Shown piece by piece: positions 57,798-64,000 of a stretch of DNA of 64,000 nt; the stretch's first letter is position 1; each line of letters opens with the position of its first letter. Under the pieces are notes generated by a model. It did no database searches. It saw only the letters and a program-made list of their open reading frames with translations, and had not been told where the DNA came from. This DNA comes from Luteimonas sp. RC10 (GTDB lineage Bacteria; Pseudomonadota; Gammaproteobacteria; Xanthomonadales; Xanthomonadaceae). Made by a program: the position numbers and the translations under genes. The stretch covers positions 97,067 through 161,066 of the forward strand of contig NZ_JACHYJ010000009.1 of assembly GCF_014192745.1 (NCBI RefSeq), written 5' to 3'.

Positions 57798-57910
57798 GGC
57801 AGAATCCTTGGGCGCGGACCGAGCATTATCGCGCGTCCCGCTCCGCCGCCCGGTTGCCCCGGACTGCGAACCGGCAGCTGAACCCAGGACGCCGATCGAG
57901 GGCCCTCGGG

Positions 57911-57939
57911 TTGGAAGCGTCGGATGCGCTCGGCATAAT
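57911..57939 (+). promoter_or_regulatory. Promoter of the DUF481-like gene
   Basis: TTGGAA (57911-57916) and CATAAT (57934-57939) with 17 bases between, 21 bases before the ATG at 57961. Confidence 0.65.
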
Positions 57940-57960
57940 CGGCTGTAACCGATTTCATGA

Positions 57961-58653
57961 ATGGCTGTCATGCTCGCTGGCTGGTGGCTGGCTTTCGCAG
58001 GCCTGCCGATCTACACACAACCGCTTCCGGCCGCACCGGAGCAACCGGCTGTGCTCGCCGTGGCGACGCGCCAGGTGCCGTTGCGCCGGCCGTGCTTCCG
58101 GCTCAAGTGCACGGATGCGGAATGGACCGCGAGTGCGGCCCGGCGCCGGATCTGGGCGCCGCGTGCGCCAGGCGTCCGCCCCAAGTCGGTCGCACCGCCC
58201 GTCATCCGCCTGCCCGACCGCCCGGCGATCGCGCTGTACTCGCCGTTCGCCCAGCGCGACAGCTTCCGCTCCGGCGGCAACCACGTGAAGTGGGACACCA
58301 GCTACGGGATCGAGGCGATCCGCAGCCCCGAGACCTCGTTGCGACTGGAGTTCGGCACCGGCGTGCGCATCGAGCCGTATACCGACTTCGGCACCGCGGT
58401 GCCCGGACCGGTGGCCCGGGGCCAGCTCCAGCTGTCGCAGGAACTGGGCCGCCGCGCGTCGTTCACCCAGCAGGTGCAGGTCGAGACCGGCCGCGAGAAC
58501 ACCTTCCTGCGGCAGACGCTGGCGTTCGACTACGAGCTGTTTCCGCAATGGACGCTGCGCTCGGACTTCGAGTTGCGCCACGACACGCTGGGCAACGGCG
58601 GCCGCGGCAGTACCGACACCGAGAGTTCGCTGAAGGTGCAGTACCAGTTCTGA
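57961..58653 (+). CDS. DUF481-like outer-membrane protein
   Basis: A 230-residue exported protein. The N-terminus has a short hydrophobic signal-like stretch (MAVMLAGWWLAFAGLPIYTQ), then a Pro/Arg-rich linker. The C-terminal half (about 100-230) shows alternating beta-strand patterns ending in Phe (TSYGIEAIRSPETSLRLEFGTGVRI, FTQQVQVETGRENTFLRQTLAFDYELF, WTLRSDFELRHDTLG, SSLKVQYQF). A C-terminal Phe is the outer-membrane beta-barrel signature recognised by BamA. It resembles the DUF481/YdiY type, but is short, so only a half-barrel or a dimer is possible. The start could also be the ATG at 57970. Convergent with hemC. Confidence 0.68.
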   Translation: MAVMLAGWWLAFAGLPIYTQPLPAAPEQPAVLAVATRQVPLRRPCFRLKCTDAEWTASAARRRIWAPRAPGVRPKSVAPPVIRLPDRPAIALYSPFAQRDSFRSGGNHVKWDTSYGIEAIRSPETSLRLEFGTGVRIEPYTDFGTAVPGPVARGQLQLSQELGRRASFTQQVQVETGRENTFLRQTLAFDYELFPQWTLRSDFELRHDTLGNGGRGSTDTESSLKVQYQF

Positions 58654-58681
58654 GCGACCGAGTGCGCCGCTCGTGCAGTCC

Positions 58682-59593
58682 TCAACCGGGCAGGAACGCG
58701 CCCGCGCCGCCTTCGAGCAGGCGGGCAGCCACCGCCGACCCCAGCGCCTCGCCCTCGCCTTCCGGGGCCTCGCCCCCGGCGCGGACCGCACGGCCGTCGA
58801 GCGCCGAACCGACCAGCCCGTCGAGCAGGATCCGTCCACCGTCCAGCCGCGCGAACGCAGCGACCGGGACGTGGCAGCTGCCATGCAGGGCCCGGTTCAT
58901 CGCACGCTCGGCCTCGACGCAGCGGCGCGTGGGACCATGGTCGAGCGCGGCCACCAGGGCCTGCAACTGCGGGGTATCGTCGCGGCATTCGATCGCGATC
59001 GCGCCCTGGGCCGGGGCGGGCAGCCAGTCGGGCGCATCCAGCCGCGCGCGGATGCGGGCGTCCAGGCCGAGCCGCTGCAGCCCGGCGCACGCCAGCACGA
59101 TCGCGTCGTACTGCCCGCTGTCGAGCTTGGCCAGCCGGGTGTTGACGTTGCCGCGCAGGTCGAGGATCTCCAGATCCGGGCGACGCGCACGCAGCTGCGC
59201 CTGGCGCCGCAACGACGAGGTGCCCACACGCGCGCCTTCAGGCAGGGCGTCGATCGATGCGCACGTGTTGCTGACGAACGCATCGGCATGGTCGGCGCGC
59301 GCCAGGATCGCCGGCAGCGCGAACCCGGGCTCGAGCTCCATCGGCACATCCTTGAGCGAGTGCACGGCGCAGTCGGCGTCGCCGGCCTGCATCGCGATCT
59401 CCAGTTCCTTGAGGAACAGGCCCTTGCCGCCGATCGCGGCCAGCGAGCGGTCGAGCACCTCGTCGCCGCGCGTGCTCAACGGCACCAGTTCGACCTCGAG
59501 GCCGGGATGGCGCGCGCGCAGGGCCGCGGCAACATGTTCGCTCTGCCACAACGCGAGTGGGCTCTTGCGGGTGGCGATACGCAGTCGTTCCAT
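58682..59593 (-). CDS. hemC: Porphobilinogen deaminase (hydroxymethylbilane synthase)
   Basis: Joins four porphobilinogen units into hydroxymethylbilane in haem synthesis. The 303-residue protein has [21 protein letters not shown] near the N-terminus, the KGLFLKELE and [11 protein letters not shown] active-site motifs, [48 protein letters not shown], and the dipyrromethane cofactor cysteine in [13 protein letters not shown]. Complete and of normal length. It lies 48 bases downstream of an AlgR-like regulator gene, the usual algR-hemC order. Confidence 0.97.
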   Translation of the reverse strand: MERLRIATRKSPLALWQSEHVAAALRARHPGLEVELVPLSTRGDEVLDRSLAAIGGKGLFLKELEIAMQAGDADCAVHSLKDVPMELEPGFALPAILARADHADAFVSNTCASIDALPEGARVGTSSLRRQAQLRARRPDLEILDLRGNVNTRLAKLDSGQYDAIVLACAGLQRLGLDARIRARLDAPDWLPAPAQGAIAIECRDDTPQLQALVAALDHGPTRRCVEAERAMNRALHGSCHVPVAAFARLDGGRILLDGLVGSALDGRAVRAGGEAPEGEGEALGSAVAARLLEGGAGAFLPG

Positions 59594-59641
59594 CCGGCCA
59601 TTATCGACGATCCCGGCGCCGGGACGCGAACCGCTGGATCG

Positions 59642-60367
59642 CTAGAGCTGGCGCACCGCGTCGCGCAGCTGCGGCACGCAGCGCCGACTGACCTCGAGCG
59701 TGCGCTCGGCGTGGCGCAGCACGGCATGGACATGGCCCTCGGCATCGCGGCGCAGTTCCAGCAGTTCGTGGCGCGCGACCAGACAATTGCGGTGGATGCG
59801 CACGAAGCGGTCGCCGAACTCCTCCTCCAGCGACTTGAGCGATTCCTCGACCAGGTCCTCGCCGCGTGCGTGGTGCACCACGACGTACTTCTCCTCGGCC
59901 TGCAGGTAACGGATGTCCTCGACCGGAATCAGCCGGAGGCTGCCGCGCAGCCGCGCGCACAAATGGGTCCGCTGACGGTCCGCCACGACCGAGGCGGCCT
60001 CGCGCCCCGCCACGAACGCACGTGCGCGCTCGACCGCTGCCTGCAGCCGTTCGGCACGCACCGGCTTGACCAGGTAGTCCACCGCGGCGGCCTCGAAGGC
60101 CTTGAGCGCATGGGCATCGTAGGCGGTGCAGAACACGATCGCCGGCCGGGGCTCGAAGGTATTGAGATGTCGGGCCGCCTCCAAGCCATCGATCCCCGGC
60201 ATCGCGATGTCGAGCAACACCAGCGCCGGCGCGTGCGCCGCGCAGGCGTCCAGCGCCGCGCGACCGTCGCCGACCTCGGCAACGACCTCCACGCCCGGCA
60301 CCTGCGTCAGCAATGTACGCAGCCGCTCGCGGGCGAGCGGCTCGTCGTCAGCGATCACGACCTTCAT
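59642..60367 (-). CDS. algR: LytTR response regulator, AlgR-like
   Basis: A 241-residue regulator. The receiver domain has DDEPLARERL, phosphoacceptor D54 in LLDIAMPGIDGLE, T in CTAYDAHALKAFE and K in DYLVKPV. The LytTR DNA-binding domain (about 135-240) has LIPVEDIRYLQAEEKYVVVHHARG, EESLKSLEEEFGDRFVRIHRNCLVARHELLEL, closely like AlgR. A GAGGGGAG ribosome-binding site precedes the ATG. AlgR-type regulators control type IV pili, alginate and virulence in Pseudomonas with the sensor AlgZ. No sensor kinase gene lies upstream here; a carboxylesterase gene is 162 bases away. Confidence 0.9.
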   Translation of the reverse strand: MKVVIADDEPLARERLRTLLTQVPGVEVVAEVGDGRAALDACAAHAPALVLLDIAMPGIDGLEAARHLNTFEPRPAIVFCTAYDAHALKAFEAAAVDYLVKPVRAERLQAAVERARAFVAGREAASVVADRQRTHLCARLRGSLRLIPVEDIRYLQAEEKYVVVHHARGEDLVEESLKSLEEEFGDRFVRIHRNCLVARHELLELRRDAEGHVHAVLRHAERTLEVSRRCVPQLRDAVRQL

Positions 60368-60529
60368 GGTCTTCCGCTCCCCTCAAGGCCCGGTCCTGCG
60401 ATGGTGCCCCGAGCGGCATCCGCACGCCAGCGGGTCGACCCCGGACCGCTGGACGCTGCGGGCGCCCGGCCGCAGCGGGGCGGCCGGGATGCGCTGCGTC
60501 GCGCGCCGCAGCCCATGGCCCTGTCGCCG

Positions 60530-61210
60530 TCAGCCCGCGAACCGCGCGCTCAGCCAGTCGCCCAAGTCGGCGATCTCCTCGGCGCATACCGAGTGCGGCA
60601 TCGGATAGGTCTGCCACTGCACATCGAAGCCGAACTGGCGCAGCAGCGCGGCGCTCTGCTGCCCGGCGATCGCGGGCACCACGGGGTCCTGCGTACCGTG
60701 CGCCATGAACACCGGCTGCGCGACCGCGCCCTTGACCAGGGCATCGTGCGCCGTGGCAGCAGCGGGCAGATAGGTCGACAGCCCGACCAACCCACCCAGC
60801 GGCGCCGTGCGGCGCAGCCCGGCTGCGAGCGTGATCGCGCCACCTTGCGAAAAGCCAGCCAGGATCACCCGCGCCGGCGGGACCCCGCGCTCGGCCTCGC
60901 GCGCGATCAGCGCATCGACCTGAGCCACCGACGTCTGCACGCCGGCCTCGTCGGCGCGATTGCCCAGGTCGATGTCGACGATGTCGTACCAGGCCCGCAT
61001 GCGCACGCCGTTGTTGATCGTCACCGGGCGCACCGGCGCGTGCGGAAACACGAAGCGCAGGGCCGGCCAGTCGGGGCGGACGAGCTCGGGCACGATGGGC
61101 GCGAAGTCGTTGCCGTCGGCGCCCAGGCCGTGCAGCCAGATCACGCTCCACGCGGGCGCAGGCCCGGTCTCGCGTTCGATGCAGTCGGGCAGTGCGGTGT
61201 CGTCGTTCAT
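60530..61210 (-). CDS. Carboxylesterase / acyl-protein thioesterase family hydrolase
   Basis: A 226-residue alpha/beta hydrolase of the phospholipase/carboxylesterase family (EstB type), acting on short-chain esters. Motifs: oxyanion loop WLHGLGADGNDFAPIVPEL, PVTINNGVRMRAWYDI, nucleophile Ser in LAGFSQGGAITL, Asp in AHGTQDPVVP and His in YPMPHSVCAEEI. Length is normal (about 220). The ATG at 61210 is preferred; the long frame reaching 62041 is the shadow of opgH. It follows opgH by 62 bases on the same strand. Confidence 0.94.
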   Translation of the reverse strand: MNDDTALPDCIERETGPAPAWSVIWLHGLGADGNDFAPIVPELVRPDWPALRFVFPHAPVRPVTINNGVRMRAWYDIVDIDLGNRADEAGVQTSVAQVDALIAREAERGVPPARVILAGFSQGGAITLAAGLRRTAPLGGLVGLSTYLPAAATAHDALVKGAVAQPVFMAHGTQDPVVPAIAGQQSAALLRQFGFDVQWQTYPMPHSVCAEEIADLGDWLSARFAG

Positions 61211-61272
61211 TCGGATGTCGTCGTGGGACCGCCCGTCAGTGTAAGCGCTGGCCCCCCTTGGGCGGCCGAGCG

Positions 61273-63180
61273 TCAATCGGCGCGCGGTGCCACCGGCGCC
61301 TCGGCCTGCGCCCGCAGTTCGCTGGCACGCAGCAGCACGCGCGGCGGCGCGGCCTCCTCGGGCGTGGCGAACAGACGCGCCCGGCGCATCGCCAGCCCCA
61401 ACCGCCGCGACGAGGTCAGCCGCACGATCGGAATCGAGCCGGCCAGGCCGATGATCATCGGCGACATCCACAGTGCCAACCCCGGCGATATCCACCACGC
61501 GACGATGCCCATGCCGATGCCGAGCACCGTGGTCCCGCGATAGCTGCGCCACAGCTCGCCATAGGTCTGCCGCCCATCGTCGCGCTGTTGGGCATCCCAT
61601 CCCGAATCGCGCCCTGCCAGTACCTCGGCCACGCCGCGCGACTGCACGTACATGGTGACCGGCGCCATCAGCGCCGCCAGCACGTTCTCGATCAACAGGC
61701 TGACGAACCCGCGGACGGCCCCGCCGCAGCCACGGCGCATCCGCGCATCGCTCAAGGTGGCGATGTAGCCGAAGATCTTCGGCGCGAACAGCAGCACCAT
61801 CGTCAGCACGAACACGCCCATGAAGCGGCCGTCGTCGATCGCCATCCAGTAGCCCGCCGCCGAAAAGCCATTCTCGCCAGGGATGCCGTGCTGCAGCGGC
61901 ACCGCGAGCCCCACCAGGATCAACATCGCCCACAGCGGTGCGGTCAGGTAGTGGCCAATACCGATCAGCATGTGCCAGCGGTTGACCCAGTGCAGGCCAC
62001 GCGCCGGCAGCACGCCGCCGTGCTGCAGGTTGCCCTGGCACCAGCGGCGATCGCGGATCAGCATGTCGGTCAGCGTCGGCGGCCCTTCTTCATAGCTGCC
62101 CTCGAGCGTCGGCACCATGTGCAACGCCCAGCCGCCGCGGCGCAACAGCGCCGCCTCGACGAAATCGTGGCTGAGCACGGTGCCGCGGAAGGGCGTCGTG
62201 CCCTGGAGCTCGGGCAGGCCGCCATGGGCGGCGAACGCGGCGCTGCGGATCATCGCGTTGTGGCCCCAGTAATTGCTTTCCGCGCCATGCCACCAGGCCA
62301 CGCCCTGCGCGATCACCGGGCCGTACATGCGGCCGGAAAACTGCTGCATCCGCGCGAACATCGTTGTGCCGTTGACGATCACCGGCAAGGTCTGGATCAA
62401 GGCGACATCGTCGTGGCGTTCCATCGCACCGACCAGGCGCACCAGGGTGTCGCCGGTCATCAGGCTGTCGGCATCGAGGATCAGAAACTGCGGATAGCCT
62501 CCCCCCCAGCGCCGCACCCAGTCGGCGATGTTGCCGGCCTTGCGCTCACGGTTGTCCTCCCGGCGCCGGTAATAGAGCGTGACGCCCAACTCCAGCGCAC
62601 GCAGCCGCGCGAAAGCCTGCACCTCGCGGGCGTGGATACCCGCGTCGCGGGTATCGCTGAGGACGAACAGATCGAACCGCTCGCCCTGCCCCGTCTCGGC
62701 CAGGGATTCGCAGATCGCCTGGACACCGGCGAACAGCCGCTCGGGATGCTCGTTATAGGTCGGCATCAACAACGCGGTGCGCGAGGCCAGGACCGGCAAC
62801 GGATCCCGGGCCTCGATACCCAGCCGCGCAGGCCGCCGCAGCAGCACCATCGCAAAACCGGCCAACGAACTTGCGAATGATTGCGCGATCCAGGCGAACA
62901 ACGGCACGAACACCGCCAGCAGCAGACCCTCGAGCACATCGATGCCGCCGATCCGCAGCAGCCACCAGATCTGATACGTGGCCAGTACGGTCAGGCCACC
63001 GGTCACCCCCACGATCGCGGCCCGGCGCCAGCCCATCCCGCGCGGTGCACTGGGCAGCTTCGGCGACGCCAGACGCCCCGTGCGCAATGACTGCACAGGC
63101 ATGGGAATCGGATGTTCGGGCGGTAGGGGCGCAGGTGACGGCCGGATCCCCGGCGGGGCAGGCGCACTCATGCGCGGCAC
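61273..63180 (-). CDS. opgH: Glucans biosynthesis glucosyltransferase OpgH (MdoH)
   Basis: Inner-membrane GT2 glucosyltransferase that makes osmoregulated periplasmic glucan from UDP-glucose. The 635-residue protein has N-terminal helices (about 52-110), the GT2 cytoplasmic domain with [27 protein letters not shown] and the acceptor-site [11 protein letters not shown] (QxxRW-type), then several C-terminal membrane segments. Length matches the short xanthomonad OpgH (about 640; HrpM) rather than the 847-residue E. coli form. No opgG is adjacent in this window. The start may be MPRMSAPAP (63180) or the internal ATG at 63171. Confidence 0.93.
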   Translation of the reverse strand: MPRMSAPAPPGIRPSPAPLPPEHPIPMPVQSLRTGRLASPKLPSAPRGMGWRRAAIVGVTGGLTVLATYQIWWLLRIGGIDVLEGLLLAVFVPLFAWIAQSFASSLAGFAMVLLRRPARLGIEARDPLPVLASRTALLMPTYNEHPERLFAGVQAICESLAETGQGERFDLFVLSDTRDAGIHAREVQAFARLRALELGVTLYYRRREDNRERKAGNIADWVRRWGGGYPQFLILDADSLMTGDTLVRLVGAMERHDDVALIQTLPVIVNGTTMFARMQQFSGRMYGPVIAQGVAWWHGAESNYWGHNAMIRSAAFAAHGGLPELQGTTPFRGTVLSHDFVEAALLRRGGWALHMVPTLEGSYEEGPPTLTDMLIRDRRWCQGNLQHGGVLPARGLHWVNRWHMLIGIGHYLTAPLWAMLILVGLAVPLQHGIPGENGFSAAGYWMAIDDGRFMGVFVLTMVLLFAPKIFGYIATLSDARMRRGCGGAVRGFVSLLIENVLAALMAPVTMYVQSRGVAEVLAGRDSGWDAQQRDDGRQTYGELWRSYRGTTVLGIGMGIVAWWISPGLALWMSPMIIGLAGSIPIVRLTSSRRLGLAMRRARLFATPEEAAPPRVLLRASELRAQAEAPVAPRAD

Positions 63181-63326
63181 CGCAAAGCGAGCTCGGGCCT
63201 GGCGGGGCGCGCCACAGCTGCCGCCAATCGATCAGGGTCGAGCATCATCGTTCCGCCGCATCGCATTCAGGTAGGGCCGCAATGTAACGATGCGGTTGTA
63301 AGGGTTTCGCGAAACGGCGCGTTGGC

Positions 63327-63402
63327 TGGTGGGCCCACCAGGACTCGAACCTGGAACCAAAGGATTATGAGTCCTCTGCTCTAACCATTGAGCTATAGGC
63401 CC
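63327..63402 (-). tRNA. tRNA-Ile2 (anticodon CAT, probably lysidine-modified)
   Basis: A 76-nt cloverleaf with encoded CCA: acceptor GGGCCTA/TGGGCCC (one G-U pair), D-arm GCTCAATGGTTAGAGC, anticodon arm AGGAC-TCATAA-TCCT, T-arm with GTTCGAGTC. The CAT anticodon could mean Met, but the D-arm GCTCAATGGTTAGAGCAG and the GACTCATAATC anticodon arm match tRNA-Ile2 (E. coli: GCTCAGTGGTTAGAGCAG), where TilS makes lysidine for AUA codons. It lies between opgH and the end of an rRNA operon. Confidence 0.88.
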
Positions 63403-63883
63403 GCGCAGCGCGCATCGTACCAAGCCGGGCTCCCTGGGCACCACGATACCGCCGGCTCTGCCGGCTTTCGCGCTCATACCGCTACACCTGCTGAGGCCTG
63501 AACGACTGTCGGCAGGTGTTAGCAGAGATGGCGCTACTCCGGATGGGCAACAGCCTGGCGACCGGGCGACGGGTCGCTGCCCTTCCGAAGGCAGCGGTGA
63601 GCCGGCGGCTCAACTTGGAGCAGATTCGAGGATCGAGTCTGTTTCGAAGCGACGCTGCTCGACCCGAAGTCGCACAGCCAAACGTCGGCAGCGGCGGACT
63701 GGCGCTCGGTGGCTGCGTCGAGCGCGCCGTGGATGGCGCGCGCCCGAGTCAAGGCAGGATGCCTTGCCGAGGGAAGAGCAGCGACCAGGCGGCGGGCGGC
63801 TGCCCTTCCGAAGTAAGCAGACGGCAGCTGCTTTCAAAGCTAAACAGAACGGCGCCCCGTCCGAAGAGAAAAAGCGCACAAAG
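63403..63883. other. 480-bp region between tRNA-Ile2 and the rrn terminator
   Basis: No gene is supported; the one open frame on the plus strand (63516-63917) reads through the rRNA terminator and has no family resemblance. A 15-bp direct repeat GCTGCCCTTCCGAAG occurs at 63576-63590 and 63799-63813. A 7-bp hairpin CAAGGCA/TGCCTTG lies at 63750-63766, and a GCCGGC-TCT-GCCGGC inverted repeat at 63451-63465. A weak -10 for the tRNA (TACGAT, minus strand) lies at plus 63414-63419. Confidence 0.55.
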
Positions 63884-63914
63884 AAAAACCCCCGCCGGGA
63901 GCCCGGCGGGGGTT
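63884..63914 (-). terminator. Terminator of the rRNA operon
   Basis: AAAAACCCCCGCCGGG, loop, CCCGGCGGGGGTTT: a stem of about 10 GC pairs with a T-run on the minus strand, 12 bases past the 5S rRNA 3' end. Confidence 0.93.
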
Positions 63915-63925
63915 TAGGGTAAAGA

Positions 63926-64000
63926 CCCTGGCGATGACCTACTCTCGCATGCTAGATGCACACTACCATCGGCGCATGTACGTTTCACTTCCGAGTTCGG
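63926..64000 (-). rRNA. rrf: 5S rRNA, 3' part (continues past window)
   Basis: Read on the minus strand from the window edge: CCGAACTCGGAAGTGAAACG, continuing TACATGCGCCGATGGTAGTGTG and ending GAGAGTAGGTCATCGCCAGG. CCGAACTCGGAAGTGAAACG and GAGAGTAGG are the conserved 5S core. About 75 of roughly 115 bases are inside the window; the exact 3' end (63924-63928) is estimated. The 23S and 16S genes should lie to the right. Confidence 0.95.

Noticed and set aside
63327..63402. Possible second elongator tRNA-Met
   Set aside because: The anticodon is CAT, but the D-arm and anticodon arm match tRNA-Ile2 rather than tRNA-Met, so it was called Ile2.
63516..63917. 133-codon frame right of tRNA-Ile2
   Set aside because: It continues into the rRNA terminator and shows no ribosome-binding site or family similarity.

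Overview
The window is GC-rich, gene-dense chromosomal DNA. Its gene content and order suggest the family Lysobacteraceae/Xanthomonadaceae, for example a Luteimonas- or Lysobacter-like bacterium. Supporting signs are prmA-DUF3426-fis-purH-purD in series, phoQ-phoP preceded by a small PepSY-like gene, erpA beside nudC, birA-coaX-SPOR, bfr-bfd, a long TrpS, and a glycogen/trehalose operon headed by glgA. This placement is inference; no database search was made. Nearly all the DNA is ordinary core chromosome. No phage, insertion sequence, CRISPR array or defence locus was seen.

Layout. 1-3.1 kb: trpS (partial), a CsbD stress protein, an entericidin-type lipoprotein and arginase, all on the minus strand. 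3.1-5.05 kb: small genes (an excalibur-domain secreted protein, a hypothetical, a tiny membrane protein, a Rap1a/Tai-like secreted protein) lie between arginase and tRNA-Thr(TGT), and are the best candidate for accessory DNA. 5.1-8.7 kb: birA-coaX-SPOR operon, then a small secreted protein with MtfA peptidase. 8.8-13.2 kb: PhoQ/PhoP, PepSY-like protein, DusA. 13.3-25.6 kb: a seven-gene translationally coupled operon, glgA-glgB-treZ-malQ-treY-DUF2934-glgX, which makes and remodels glycogen and converts alpha-glucan to trehalose. 26-34.4 kb: two coupled hypotheticals, then lipoprotein, prmA, DUF3426, fis, purH, a tandem structured repeat, another lipoprotein and purD. 34.4-40.5 kb: FUSC/YccS-like protein, acyl-CoA thioesterase, MFS-acyltransferase fusion, CD225-DUF2752 pair. 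40.5-48.4 kb: nudC, erpA, a DUF6776-like protein, DUF4126, a two-gene signalling unit (response regulator with degenerate GGDEF-EAL plus hybrid histidine kinase), then bfr and bfd. 48.4-54.5 kb: rppH, tRNA-Met, two exported S9 peptidases in tandem, a small membrane protein. 54.7-64 kb: WYL regulator, a TonB-like hypothetical, an FAD/NAD(P)-binding protein, DUF481 protein, hemC, an AlgR-like regulator without its usual sensor, carboxylesterase, OpgH, tRNA-Ile2(CAT) and the 3' end of an rRNA operon (5S).

The most notable points are the DUF2934 gene locked inside the coupled glycogen/trehalose operon, the tandem 65-bp structured repeat abutting the purH stop codon, the enzymatically dead-looking GGDEF-EAL regulator paired with a hybrid kinase, the tRNA-Thr-flanked cassette, and the orphan AlgR. 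None amounts to clear proof of a new system; each is stated with a test.
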